A stretch of 64,000 nt of DNA from CBDFGK01 sp965247075 (GTDB lineage: Bacteria; Pseudomonadota; Gammaproteobacteria; Pseudomonadales; Halieaceae), in assembly GCA_965247075.1 (NCBI GenBank), contig CBDFGK010000002.1, positions 434,001-498,000 of the forward strand, given 5' to 3'. Below, one piece after another: positions 16,949 to 26,191 of the stretch; the stretch's first letter is position 1, and the number at the start of each line of letters is the position of its first letter. A program made the translations under genes and the position numbers. The notes beneath the pieces were generated by a model. The model was not told where the DNA came from. It saw only the letters and a list, made by a program, of their open reading frames with translations, and did no database searches.

Positions 16949-17590
16949 GCAGCACCCGCCGACCAATCCCGCTCCCCCCCCCCCCCCCCCCATTGGCGAT
17001 ATCGGAGAGCTTGCCAGTGAGGCCGGTTGGAGCGTGGTGGTGGGCAAGAACCTGACCAACGAGGAGACCACGATGTGGGTGAATGACGTGCCCTTCTTGG
17101 GCCGCCATCGCAGAATTCCGCCCGCTGCCACCGACCCTGACCAACCACCGTACCGCGATGACCGGCAAGTGACACCTGGGCCAGCCTGCAAACTTGTCTT
17201 CCGGCGACCAACTCTCCGGATTCTTTCCATCTTCTGGCACTGCCATTCCTCCTGATCGGGCTTGTTTGCGCCAATGATACGAGTGGCCGGCATCCCGGTT
17301 ACATCGGAGATGCCCGTCTCTTCGGACAGCGTCCCTGAGCGCCCCCCTAATATTGCTGGAAAATTAGACACGACTACTATCCTGCCACGGGGGGATGAAG
17401 GGAGAGCTAACATCTCCTTTCCTGTCGAGGTTTCCAAAGGGCGCAGAAGGCTCTTAGGTCATGGGGTGTCGGGGAGCAGCAACACCCCCAGACTGGTGAC
17501 ACACCTAAAAGCCATTTATTTGTTGCTTCTAAGTAGAAAAGAAACCAATATATTTCTTATAGTTAAAAAGCAACACATGAGTTTCCCGTT
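16949..17590. other. Non-coding/decayed stretch with an 18-C homopolymer
   Basis: No convincing intact gene is present. A run of 18 C residues lies at 16974-16991 just after marR. A degraded transposase fragment is described separately. The 3' part (about 17510-17590) becomes AT-rich and leads into hipB. Base composition changes sharply here, marking the junction between the catabolic block and acquired DNA. Confidence 0.6.
17180..17340 (-). pseudogene. Degenerate transposase (OrfA-like) remnant
   Basis: Two minus-strand frames give pieces that look like one small helix-turn-helix transposase protein: LSEETGISDVT (about 17338-17305) and MAVPEDGKNPESWSPEDKFA (from 17246). These resemble the N-terminal and middle parts of IS3-type OrfA proteins. 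The frame is broken between and after them and no OrfB or ends are visible. Confidence 0.35.
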
Positions 17591-17920
17591 ATGAAACCAC
17601 TATTAGAGCAATTAAAAAAGCGCAGGTTAACCCTCAACCTAAAGCAAAAGGACATGATGCTTCGCATTGGCGTATCACGCCAGCAATATCAGCATTTGGA
17701 GTCTAAGGGTAATCCTAGACTAAGCACGCTCGAACTCATTGCCAAGGGGTTGAAAAGTGAGTTGATGCTGATCCCTACAGAAAAGCTGAACCTTGTAAAA
17801 GAAATTTTGGAGAATGATACGCGATCGTCTCCAACAACAAAAAATCAATCCTCCAGGCAAAGTGAGGAAAGTGCTCTTTCAAATGATCCATGGAAAGATA
17901 TGCTAGGGGATGAAGAATGA
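17591..17920 (+). CDS. hipB: XRE-family HipB-like antitoxin
   Basis: The 109-residue protein has an XRE helix-turn-helix (~residues 12-60, NLKQKDMMLRIGVSRQQYQHLE) and a flexible polar tail. Its stop overlaps the hipA start by 4 bp, as expected for a hipBA pair in which HipB binds DNA and neutralises the kinase HipA. The local DNA is AT-rich compared with the flanking catabolic genes, which suggests horizontal acquisition. Confidence 0.8.
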   Translation: MKPLLEQLKKRRLTLNLKQKDMMLRIGVSRQQYQHLESKGNPRLSTLELIAKGLKSELMLIPTEKLNLVKEILENDTRSSPTTKNQSSRQSEESALSNDPWKDMLGDEE

Positions 17921-19190
17921 GTCCCCATAATCAAATTGATGAAGTTAGCGTTCTTAAGCTTACCTTGCATGGCAGACTCATAGGATATTTGGCAGGCTTT
18001 CAAAATGGCCGAAATGTTTTGAGCTTTACCGATGAATTTAAAGCAGACTCCTCACGCCCAACATTCAGCCTGATTACGCATCCAGGCTTTCCCAATTCAG
18101 AAAAGCTCATGTCACAGTCATGGGCAAGAAATCAAAGACTGCATCCTGTTTTATCCAACCTACTCCCAGAGGGAGCATTACGAGACTTAATTTCCCAAGG
18201 TTTAAAAACTCATATCGACAATGAGTTTCAGATTTTTTCTTATCTCGGCCAAGATCTCCCCGGAGCGTTGGTCGCTACGCCCATGCAACCCGAAGAGGTT
18301 CCTGAAAGCGTTCTAGCCACCCATGGCAAAGCTAAAGCGGTAAAACACAAAGTTAGCGACCGAGAGAGCAAGTTCTCATTAGCGGGCGTTCAAATGAAGT
18401 TTTCCATGAAGGAAAAGGACGGGCGCTATAACCTGACTAAAAATGGTGAACTTGGTGATTGGATTATCAAGACACCATCAACCAATCATAAACACATGCC
18501 ATTAAACGAATATACGGCAATGTCCCTTTCTGCTTTGGCAGGTGTCTATATTCCTGATATTAAGCTTATTGAGCTGGGCAAGTTGGATAATCTGCCGCAA
18601 ATCAACTTGCCCGAAGAAAAGTTGGCTTTTGCCATCAAGCGATTTGATCGCGAGGGCAACACAAGAATTCATATGGAAGACTTTGCACAAGTCTTGGTGC
18701 AGTACCCACACGAAAAATATAACTCTGCCAATTATGAACAAATCGGCAAAGTGGTTTACGATTTCTCAGGCGATGGCCTAGCCGATGCACAACAATTTGC
18801 CATAAGACTACTGGTGAATATATTACTGGCAAATGGTGATGCCATTTAAAAAACTGGAGCCTTCTTTACCGAGATCAGATTACACCCAGATTATCCCCTG
18901 CATATGATATCGTCACCACCAGCGTTTACATAGAGGGTGAAATGCAGTACGCCCTGAACCTTAGCAAAACGAAAGAATGGTTTTCAGTGACAGAAGAGCA
19001 TTTTCAGGCTTGGGCTGAAAAATCCGGTATACCATGGAGGGCTATCAACCCGCATATTGATGACACAATAGAAAAAGCGCGTAGCTTATGGCCTGAGGCA
19101 TTGAAAGATTTGCCGATGGATGAACAACAGAAAGAGCAGCTGAAAGAGCACTGGGGCAAACTTCAAGCCGATTTCAAAATAGAAGCTTAA
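17917..19190 (+). pseudogene. hipA: HipA-like Ser/Thr kinase toxin, frameshifted in the catalytic loop
   Basis: The first frame (17917-18849, 310 residues) holds the HipA N-domain (LLPEGALRDL) and the activation segment with SLAGVQMKFS. It runs into a stop right after LLANGDA. The other frame, readable from about 18843, continues HLKNWSLLYRDQ and then PAYDIVTTS to a stop at 19188-19190. Joined, these restore the HipA catalytic loop NGDAHLKN and the metal-binding D of the YDI motif. One missing C in the sequence around 18840-18846 explains the break. As read, the product lacks its catalytic Asn and metal-binding Asp and should be inactive. A sequencing error cannot be excluded. Confidence 0.8.
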
Positions 19191-19560
19191 GTCAGAGCAA
19201 ATCAAAATATCGGCGCGTTGTAGAAAGCGATCCAGAATTTGGCAGAAGAAAACCTGGTGTTTCTGACTTATTTGGAAGATACGATATCGTTCATCGCAAT
19301 GGAAAAAACAAACAAAATGAACGACATGAACCGGATTTACTTTCAGTCACTGGAGTTATTGTCAAAAGTGGTGTTTCAGCACCTGATTCAAACGGCGACC
19401 CGGTCAACTTTTTTCACCTCGATTCCATTTTTGAATTCGATTCCCGTAACCACCTTCGCCAGGTAGTTAAACCCGCGCAGGCGGTGCCGATTGGCGCTGT
19501 CGAGGTTGACGGGAGTTTCCCTGTGGGTAAATTCAGACATGTATGACTTGCCTTTTGGAA
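19191..19560. other. Intergenic stretch without a clear gene
   Basis: Short frames exist but none is persuasive. A 50-codon minus-strand frame (19388-19540) is the only one with protein-like composition and is listed separately. The region separates the hipBA locus from the P450 gene. Confidence 0.5.
19388..19540 (-). pseudogene. Small orphan reading frame, possible gene remnant
   Basis: A 50-residue minus-strand frame starts MSEFTHRETPVNLDSANRH and continues with a charged stretch including GFNYLAKVV and GIEFKNGIEV. The pattern looks like the conserved C-terminus of a larger protein, possibly a transposase, but I cannot name the family. No ribosome binding site is evident. Confidence 0.3.
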
Positions 19561-20898
19561 TTATTTTCTAATTCGCCAGCGAATGGGCTGGGACTTCACT
19601 CCACGCTGGAAATTTGAGCGCAGGTAGCGCGGCGGAGCAGTGACTTCGATGCTTTCAAAGCGGCGCGTCAATTCTCCAAATATCGCCCGCATTTGCGCGA
19701 CTGCCAACTGCGCCCCCAGGCAAAAGTGCGGCCCGTAACCGAAGCTCACGTGGGCGTTCGGCGCGCGCCGTATGTCAAATTCCAGGGGGTAGTCAAATTG
19801 GCGGGCGTCGTAATTTGCTGACAGAAAGGACACCACCACTTTGTCCCCGGCGGCTATTTTCTCGCCGCCCAATTCAGTGTCCTGGCTGGCAGTGCGGCGA
19901 AAGTTCATTACCGGCGTCCACCAGCGCAGCATTTCTTCGATGGCCCCGGGTAATAAAGCCGGCTGGTCCTGGAGGGCTGTCCAGGCGGCGGGGTGTTCAA
20001 GCAGCGCGATCATGCCGCCGGGGATGCCGTTGCGTAAGGTTTCATTGCCGGCCACAGCAAACAGCCAGAACATATTTTCAAATTCTCCGGCGGTCATTAT
20101 GCCACCATCATCATCCACTTGCGCCAACAGGATCGACACCACATCGTCTCCAGGCTGCCCGCGTTTGTGCTCTGCCAGCAGGTGGGCATAGTGATAGAGG
20201 TCGTCCATGCCATTGCGCGAGCGTGGATCCGGCATCATGCCGTTGGCATCGGGCTGCGGTCGCCGTTTCAGCGCCTGGCGCGCCAGATTGCTGCCGCCGC
20301 TCAGGTCAAAGGTGCTGGAGCCGGCGTAGTCAGGGTCCTGGTAGCCGATCACCCGGTTGGCCCAGTCGTACATCAGGTAGCGATCTTCCTGGGGCAGGCC
20401 GAATATGTCCGCCAGGCACAGCAGTGGCATATCTGCGGCGATATCCGTGACGAAATCACACTCGCCTTCGGTTGCGTCGCCTATAACCCGATCCACAATA
20501 GCTTTCGCATGGCCGGCAATCTGTTGTTCCAGTTGGATCACGGCTTTGGAGGTGAAGGCATTGATCAGTAGCCTGCGCAGGCGGGTGTGCTGCGGCGGAT
20601 CCATATTCAACATCATCTGTTGGACGTAGGCCAGATCCTGTGGCGTGGCCGGGTCGCGCAACTGGGTTGCCCCCAATTGTGAGGAAAATACCCTGGGACT
20701 CTTCAGAACCTGCATGCACTCGGCATGCCTGAGCACTAGCCAGAAGCCCCGGTCAGCCGACCATTGCGGCAGTTCGTGCTCCTCTACCCATATTACAGCG
20801 GCCCGGTCGCGCAGCTGCGCCAACTCACGCACCGGCGCGCCCTGCTCGTAGCGCAGGGGGTCGTAGAGGAACTCAAGGGATGTCTGGTAAGTATTCAT
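19561..20898 (-). CDS. Cytochrome P450
   Basis: The ~445-residue soluble bacterial P450 has the haem-cysteine loop FGYGPHFCLGAQLA, an ExxR helix (EEMLR) and an I-helix AGNETLRN in which the usual second Thr of AGNETT is Leu while the E-T pair is kept. The N-terminal MNTYQTSLEFLYD is soluble, with no membrane anchor. The start at 20898 was chosen because the longer frame adds unlike residues. The nearest family members by motif are bacterial class-I P450s acting on terpenes, steroids or fatty acids. Substrate and redox partner are unknown; no ferredoxin gene is adjacent. Confidence 0.88.
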   Translation of the reverse strand: MNTYQTSLEFLYDPLRYEQGAPVRELAQLRDRAAVIWVEEHELPQWSADRGFWLVLRHAECMQVLKSPRVFSSQLGATQLRDPATPQDLAYVQQMMLNMDPPQHTRLRRLLINAFTSKAVIQLEQQIAGHAKAIVDRVIGDATEGECDFVTDIAADMPLLCLADIFGLPQEDRYLMYDWANRVIGYQDPDYAGSSTFDLSGGSNLARQALKRRPQPDANGMMPDPRSRNGMDDLYHYAHLLAEHKRGQPGDDVVSILLAQVDDDGGIMTAGEFENMFWLFAVAGNETLRNGIPGGMIALLEHPAAWTALQDQPALLPGAIEEMLRWWTPVMNFRRTASQDTELGGEKIAAGDKVVVSFLSANYDARQFDYPLEFDIRRAPNAHVSFGYGPHFCLGAQLAVAQMRAIFGELTRRFESIEVTAPPRYLRSNFQRGVKSQPIRWRIRK

Positions 20899-20984
20899 GC
20901 CGGGAGCATAGCAGACCCGGTTGATGAACCCATTGTACTGCAGTAGATTGACATTCCAACAAGTAGCCCTTGTAGTAGGTGTCG

Positions 20985-21146
20985 ATGGATTTTGAGCCCA
21001 CACTGTCGCCGCGATTTGTCGCCTGCGTGCGCGATTACCTGATGGATCGCGGTGTTGAACCCGACCCGGTATTTGCCCATTCCCGTGCAGCAGGTGCCTT
21101 TTTTGTCAATACAGCCACTGGCCCCCATGCAATAGTTGGTTGTTAA
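20985..21146 (+). pseudogene. Short fragment resembling an AraC-type regulator N-terminus
   Basis: A 53-codon frame begins MDFEPTLSPRFVACVRDYL and continues DRGVEPDPVFA before an unrelated tail and a stop. The first part resembles the ligand-domain start of AraC-family regulators. No helix-turn-helix follows, so it is at best a remnant. It is divergent from the P450 gene and just upstream of the CoA ligase. Confidence 0.3.
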
Positions 21147-21176
21147 TAAATGAACAAGGCTGAGGGTGAACAGCGG

Positions 21177-22697
21177 ATGACTACGCCAGACAACTGCAAT
21201 CTCTACGAGCAATACCGGGCCTGTTTTCCCGTCGATAGGGAGACAGCTTTACTGCACACCAGTGACGGCACCGTATACACCTACGCCGATGCCGAACGAG
21301 AGTCCGCCCGGCTGGCCAACTACCTGCTCAACCTGGGTGCCGCACCGGGAGACCGGGTTACCGTGCAGGTGGATAAAACACCCTCCGTATTGTGGTTGTA
21401 CCTGGCCTGCCTGCGTGCCGGATTGGTGTACCACCCCCTTAATACAGCCTACCAGGCGTCTGAGCTGGAGTATTTCCTCGGCAATGCCCAGCCGCATATT
21501 GTGGTTTGTACGCAGCGCTCGCAGGATCTTATGTTGTCGCTGGGGGCAGCAGCGGGTATAGAGCATGTGCTGACGTTAGAGAGCGACGGATCAGGTAGTT
21601 TGCCCGCTGGCGCGGCGACCTGTGACGCAAGGTTCAAAACCGCTATCAGGCAGAGGGACGACCTGGCGGCGCTGCTGTACTCCTCTGGCACCACCGGGCG
21701 CCCCAAGGGCATCATGCTCAGCCATGGCAACCTGGGAGATAACGGCAAGACCCTGGTAGATGCCTGGGGCTTTGGCAGCGCTGATCGCTTATTGCATGTC
21801 TTACCGGTCTTTCATGTGCACGGCTTGTTTGTGGCGATTGGCTGCGTGCTGTTCAGTGGCGCCGGCATGCGCTGGCAGGAAAAGTTTGATGCTCCCCAGG
21901 TTATGGGCCTGCTACCGGAATGTACCGTGATGATGGGTGTGCCCACTTACTATACGCGGCTGCTGGCTGAGGACAGTTTCGCGGCGGAGTGTTGCACCAA
22001 TATGCGCTTGTTTATATCGGGCTCAGCACCCCTGCTGACGGAGACGTTCGAGGAGTTTCGGTCCCGTACCGGTCACGCCATCATCGAGCGTTACGGCATG
22101 ACCGAGACCAGTATGAATACCTCTAACCCCCTGCACGGCGAGCGTCGTCCGGGCACCGTGGGGCCGCCCCTGCCGGGGGTGGAATTACGCGTGGTCGATG
22201 GGGAGGGTGCGTCTCTGCCGGCGGGCGAAACCGGCGATTTGCAGGTGCGTGGTAGTAATGTGTTTCAAGGTTACTGGCGTATGCCGGAAAAAACCCAGGG
22301 GGACTTCACGGCGGATGGATTCTTCGATACGGGTGATAAAGCCACCATCTCCGCCGACGGCTATGTAGCCATTGTCGGGCGTACCAAGGATTTGATTATT
22401 TGTGGAGGTCTCAATGTTTACCCCAGGGAAGTCGAACAACTGCTGGATGGTATCGAGGGTGTGGTGGAATCTGCTGTCATCGGCGTACCCCATGCGGACT
22501 TCGGGGAGGCAGTGGCGGCGGTCATTGTAGCCACCGCAGATAATGCACTGGACCAGCGGGCCCTCATTGATTTCTGCCGGGGCGAAATTGCCAATTTCAA
22601 GGTGCCCAAACGGGTGTTTTTTGTCGACGAATTGCCCCGCAATGCCATGGGCAAGGTGCAGAAAAAACTGCTGCGGGATCGCTACGGTTCTGGCTGA
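21177..22697 (+). CDS. matB: Acyl-CoA ligase, malonyl-CoA synthetase-like (MatB)
   Basis: The ~506-residue adenylate-forming enzyme activates a short acid to its CoA thioester. Visible motifs are the phosphate loop YSSGTTGRPKG, the A5 motif RYGMTETSMNTSNP, the hinge D..RTKDLIICGG and the catalytic Lys in NAMGKVQKK. The sequence LPVFHVHGLFVA and the GERRPGTVGPPLPGV segment match MatB-type malonyl-CoA synthetases more than fatty-acid ligases. A second in-frame ATG lies 27 bp upstream (21150) without a better ribosome binding site. It is divergent from the P450 gene. Methylmalonate or another short diacid could be the true substrate. Confidence 0.82.
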   Translation: MTTPDNCNLYEQYRACFPVDRETALLHTSDGTVYTYADAERESARLANYLLNLGAAPGDRVTVQVDKTPSVLWLYLACLRAGLVYHPLNTAYQASELEYFLGNAQPHIVVCTQRSQDLMLSLGAAAGIEHVLTLESDGSGSLPAGAATCDARFKTAIRQRDDLAALLYSSGTTGRPKGIMLSHGNLGDNGKTLVDAWGFGSADRLLHVLPVFHVHGLFVAIGCVLFSGAGMRWQEKFDAPQVMGLLPECTVMMGVPTYYTRLLAEDSFAAECCTNMRLFISGSAPLLTETFEEFRSRTGHAIIERYGMTETSMNTSNPLHGERRPGTVGPPLPGVELRVVDGEGASLPAGETGDLQVRGSNVFQGYWRMPEKTQGDFTADGFFDTGDKATISADGYVAIVGRTKDLIICGGLNVYPREVEQLLDGIEGVVESAVIGVPHADFGEAVAAVIVATADNALDQRALIDFCRGEIANFKVPKRVFFVDELPRNAMGKVQKKLLRDRYGSG

Positions 22698-22823
22698 TTG
22701 GTGCCGCGCCTACCGCGCCCGAACAATATCTGCAGTGGTTTAACGCGCGCCAGGAAATCCCGGTAGCGTTCTATGACATCCTGAAAGTTCACGTAATCAC
22801 CCGGTGAACAATGTGTTTACATT

Positions 22824-22841
22824 TATGTCAGATATGACATA
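22824..22841. promoter_or_regulatory. Inverted-repeat operator of the HigBA-like locus
   Basis: The perfect 7-bp arms TATGTCA and TGACATA are separated by GATA. They lie just upstream of the toxin remnant start at 22853 and adjacent to a TAAAAT-like -10 sequence. This is a typical autoregulatory site for an XRE antitoxin. Confidence 0.55.
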
Positions 22842-22852
22842 AAATAGATTCA

Positions 22853-23025
22853 ATGAATCCCAAGAGTAAACCGCTCGTCTGGCTACATGGCGAATTATTT
22901 ACCGAATTGACGATGACGCCATATTCATTGCAGAAGTGTTTGCTAAGAAAACAGCGACGACACCAGTAAGGATTAAGAAGCTGTGTAAACAGCGACTGAG
23001 GAGTTACGACCATGAAAGCAGTTAA
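22853..23025 (+). pseudogene. higB: HigB/Gp49-like toxin remnant with internal deletion
   Basis: The start codes for MNPKSKPLVWLHGE, the conserved N-terminus of phage-derived Gp49-like (HigB/RelE superfamily) toxins. In another frame the sequence continues WRIIYRIDDDAIFIAEVF and ends KLCKQRLRSYDHESS, the conserved C-terminus. Roughly half the protein between them is missing and the frame shifts. The two parts meet at TGGCGAA, which would fit both reading frames, so a recombination across a short repeat is likely. The end overlaps the antitoxin start by 14 bp. Confidence 0.75.
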
Positions 23026-23326
23026 GCGCAAGAAGCTGGAAGCCGCTGGTTGGGTCGTTGGGTCCGCCACCGACTTCCTGGGCCTGTCTCAGGAAGAGGA
23101 AGCCTATATTGAGGCAAAGCTGGCTTTGGCCCAGCAGATTAAGTCTGTACGCAAAGAAAAGAAAATGAGCCAAGCCAAGTTTGCGAAAGCTATCAACTCC
23201 AGCCAGTCCCGGGTGGCGAAGATGGAGGCTGGCGACCCATCAGTTTCTATGGACCTTATGATGAAATCGCTGTTTAGCGTGGGCATTTCTACCAAACAGG
23301 TAGCTAAAGCCCTGGCTGCCGCTTAG
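23012..23326 (+). CDS. higA: XRE-family HigA-like antitoxin
   Basis: The 104-residue protein has an N-terminal segment typical of antitoxins paired with Gp49-like toxins (WVVGSATDFLGLSQEE) and a helix-turn-helix (KKMSQAKFAKAINSSQSRVAKME, split by helix turns). It is intact although its toxin is deleted. The protein could still bind the upstream inverted repeat. The toxin-antitoxin order (toxin first) is the HigBA order. Confidence 0.85.
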   Translation: MKAVKRKKLEAAGWVVGSATDFLGLSQEEEAYIEAKLALAQQIKSVRKEKKMSQAKFAKAINSSQSRVAKMEAGDPSVSMDLMMKSLFSVGISTKQVAKALAAA

Positions 23327-23657
23327 CTTTATGTGTAATAGCCGTCCAGTTGTCAGATCAGCTCATGACTATTACAAGCAGTGGATAGCGAATTTGTGTG
23401 AAACTGTCAGCTCGGAGGAAAACCCTGCGTAGCGCTGGTGTGATCCCTGTAAAAGCACCTCCACTGATCTTCAGTGCTGCATATCGCGAGGTGGGTTGGG
23501 GTCGTTTCCGTAGCTATCACTATCGCGGATTGTCCCATCCGGGCGGTGTATCATTACCTCAAGACGCTCTCTTTGTGCAGTGCCCTTCGCAGAATCAATG
23601 GCTTCCCGTGGTCTGGGTGGCAACATTCACTGGTATACGCACACCACTATACTGAGG
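23327..23657. other. Stretch between higA and the IS21 element without a recognisable gene
   Basis: One 85-codon frame (23398-23655) runs into the insertion point, but it has no ribosome binding site and no recognisable motif. I see no RNA gene or repeat here apart from the CTGAGG target duplication at the right edge (23652-23657). Confidence 0.4.
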
Positions 23658-23674
23658 TGCGTATTCCGGCCCAA

Positions 23675-23808
23675 CGTGAACACCCATTCTGGTTGAATGT
23701 GAACACCTATTCCGGTTGATCGTGAACACCTATTCCGGTTGATCGTGAACACTTTCGCCGGTATTTCCGGAATGAGTGTTCACGATCCCGGAATGAGTGT
23801 TCACGATG
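23675..23808. repeat. Subterminal repeat cluster of the IS21 element
   Basis: Three direct copies of a ~22-bp unit containing GTGAACACC...TCCGGTTGATC are followed by two inverted copies (GGAATGAGTGTTCACGAT). Multiple such subterminal sites are a known feature of IS21 elements and are presumed transposase binding sites. The right end carries two more related copies (about 26222-26258). Confidence 0.8.
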
Positions 23809-23879
23809 AACCAGAATCCCTCTCAACGCATTGATATTCAAATGATTTGGTACGCTCTCAGCTTGTTCGAGGAGAGCCC

Positions 23880-25421
23880 ATGCCAACCAAGAGGATCACA
23901 ATGCGTAAACTTAGAGATGTCCTGCGACTTCGACTGTCCAGCGGGCTGTCAATCCGCGAGATTAGCCGCAGCACCAAGCTCAGCATAGGCGGTATCCAAA
24001 AGCTGCTCAGCCGGGCCCGGGAACTGGAGTTGAGCTGGCCCTTGCCCGATGACCTGGACGATAACCAACTTGCCAAGCTGTTCTATCCCGGCGCCGATAC
24101 CCGTGCAGCCAGCCGCTTCCAGGTGCCGGACTGGCCAACCATCTACCGGGAGCTGAAGCGCTCCCACGTCACCAAGCAGTTACTGTGGGAGGAATACACC
24201 CAACGGTATCCCAACCGTAGCTACAGTTATTCCCAGTTCTGTGACCGCTACCGGCACTGGGCAGGCAAGCAACGCCGCTCTATGCGTCAGCATCACAAGG
24301 CGGGAGAGAAGTGCTTTGTGGACTACAGCGGATCCACCGTGCAGATTATCAACGGCATGACCGGCGAGATCCGCCAGGCCGAGATCTTCGTGGCGGTATT
24401 GGGTGCCTCCAACTATACGTTCGCCGAGGCTACCTGGAGTCAATCCCTGCCCGACTGGCTGGAAAGCCACGTACGGGCCCTGGAATACTTTGGCGGTGCG
24501 ACGGCGCTGGTAATTCCGGACAACCTCAAGAGCGGCGTCAGCAAAGCCTGCCGCTATGACCCGGATCTCAACCCCAGTTATCAACAGTTCGCTGAACACT
24601 ATGGAGTGGCGGTTGTGCCGGCACGGCCTTACAAACCCAAGGATAAAGCCAAGGCGGAAGGCGGCGTCTTACTCGTTCAACGCTGGATACTGGCCCGCCT
24701 GCGCCATCACAGCTTCTTCTCCCTGGCGGAGTTGAACCAGTGTATCCGCGGTTTGTTGACAGACCTCAACAGTCGACCCTTCAAACAGTTACCAGGGTGC
24801 CGCCGCTCGGCCTTTGAACAACTGGATAAACCGGCGCTACAGCCACTACCCACCCAGCCCTACCAGTATGTGGCAATCAAAAAAGCCAAGGTTACTATCG
24901 ATTACCACGTGCTGTACAAAGAGCACGCTTACTCGGTGCCCCACCAGTATGTTGGGGAGGTGCTTGAGATTCATACCAGTGAGACCCTCGTGCAGGCCTA
25001 CTTCCGCCGCACACAGGTTGCCTCACACCCGCGCAAGCACACCCCGGGAATGACGACCAATCCCGCCCATATGCCCAAGCGGCACCGCAAACAACAGCAA
25101 TGGACGCCGGGACGTCTCAAACACTGGGCCAACAACATTGGCCCGGACACCCTGGCCTGGGTCAATGAACAACTGACCAGCCGGGATCATCCAGAGCAGG
25201 GTTACAAGGTCTGCCTGGGCCTGCTGTCCCTGAGCCGGCAGTACCCGGCCTTGCGATTGAACGCCGCCTGCCGGATTGCCAACCACAACGGTCTCATCCG
25301 CTTGAAGCAGGTCAAATCCATTCTCACCAGCAACCGTGACCTATTACCTGAACAGCTCAGCCTGGCGGCTGACTTACCCCAGGACCATGAGAACGTGCGT
25401 GGTCCCCACGACTTCCATTAG
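23880..25421 (+). CDS. istA: IS21 transposase IstA
   Basis: The 513-residue protein has an N-terminal helix-turn-helix (SGLSIREISRSTKLSIGGIQ) and an rve-type DDE integrase core: first Asp in KCFVDYSG, second in LVIPDNLKSG, Glu in DKAKAEGGV. A Mu-type C-terminal domain follows. The ATG at 23880 is preceded by GAGGAGAG, a good ribosome binding site. A TTG at 23847 would add 11 residues and is less likely. istB follows 11 bp later. Confidence 0.95.
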   Translation: MPTKRITMRKLRDVLRLRLSSGLSIREISRSTKLSIGGIQKLLSRARELELSWPLPDDLDDNQLAKLFYPGADTRAASRFQVPDWPTIYRELKRSHVTKQLLWEEYTQRYPNRSYSYSQFCDRYRHWAGKQRRSMRQHHKAGEKCFVDYSGSTVQIINGMTGEIRQAEIFVAVLGASNYTFAEATWSQSLPDWLESHVRALEYFGGATALVIPDNLKSGVSKACRYDPDLNPSYQQFAEHYGVAVVPARPYKPKDKAKAEGGVLLVQRWILARLRHHSFFSLAELNQCIRGLLTDLNSRPFKQLPGCRRSAFEQLDKPALQPLPTQPYQYVAIKKAKVTIDYHVLYKEHAYSVPHQYVGEVLEIHTSETLVQAYFRRTQVASHPRKHTPGMTTNPAHMPKRHRKQQQWTPGRLKHWANNIGPDTLAWVNEQLTSRDHPEQGYKVCLGLLSLSRQYPALRLNAACRIANHNGLIRLKQVKSILTSNRDLLPEQLSLAADLPQDHENVRGPHDFH

Positions 25422-25432
25422 GAGTACCTTGT

Positions 25433-26191
25433 ATGACAACAGCACTAACCCTAGCGCGATTGCGCGACCTTCGACTCGGCGGCATGGCCCAGGCCCTGCA
25501 AAGCCAGCAGGAACAGGTGGGCACTTATGATGGACTGCCGTTTCTGGAGCGGCTTTCCCTACTCGTGGAGCAGGAGTGCCTTGAACGGGAACATCGCAAA
25601 CAGGACCGACTAATTCGCCAGGCCCGTTTCAAACTCCGGGCCACTATCCAGGATATTGACTACGAGCACCCGCGCAACATCAAGCAAAGCAAGATCGCCC
25701 AGTTGGCGCAGGGCGAATGGATTGATCGAGGTCAGAACCTATTGATCACCGGCCCCTGTGGCAGCGGCAAAACCTACCTGGCCTGTGCCCTGGGGCACAA
25801 CGCGTGTTTGCAGGGTTACAGCGTGCGTTACTTCCGGCTCTCGCGTTTACTACTTATGCTGACGCAGGGCAAAGCGGATGGCAGTTACCAGAAGCAGCTA
25901 ACCCAACTGGCCAAAACCCAGGTACTCATCATTGATGACTGGGGTCTTGAGTCACTGACCGCGGCCCAGCGTAATGACCTCATGGAAATCATGGATGACC
26001 GCCACGGCGCCACTTCCACGGTGATGATCAGCCAACTACCGACCGATCAGTGGTATGCCGCCATCGGCGACAACACCCTGGCTGATGCCATTCTGGACCG
26101 CCTGATGCACAACGCGCACCGCTTACCGCTAAAGGGAGAATCTATGAGAAAGAAACTGGGGAAATTGACTGATGATGAACACTTGGTGTAA
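25433..26191 (+). CDS. istB: IS21 helper ATPase IstB
   Basis: The 252-residue AAA+ ATPase of the DnaC/IstB type has Walker A GPCGSGKTYLA, Walker B VLIIDDWG and sensor region TVMISQLPTDQWY. It assists IstA in target selection and strand transfer. It is the second gene of the element and ends 80 bp before the right terminus. Confidence 0.95.
   Translation: MTTALTLARLRDLRLGGMAQALQSQQEQVGTYDGLPFLERLSLLVEQECLEREHRKQDRLIRQARFKLRATIQDIDYEHPRNIKQSKIAQLAQGEWIDRGQNLLITGPCGSGKTYLACALGHNACLQGYSVRYFRLSRLLLMLTQGKADGSYQKQLTQLAKTQVLIIDDWGLESLTAAQRNDLMEIMDDRHGATSTVMISQLPTDQWYAAIGDNTLADAILDRLMHNAHRLPLKGESMRKKLGKLTDDEHLV

Noticed and set aside
23398..23655. 85-codon frame before the IS21 element as a gene cut by the IS
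   Set aside because: No ribosome binding site, no motif, and the frame does not continue convincingly after the right IS end.
23675..23808. Repeat cluster that could look like a CRISPR array
   Set aside because: Units are mixed direct and inverted, spacing is irregular, and they match the IS21 subterminal repeat pattern at both ends of the element.
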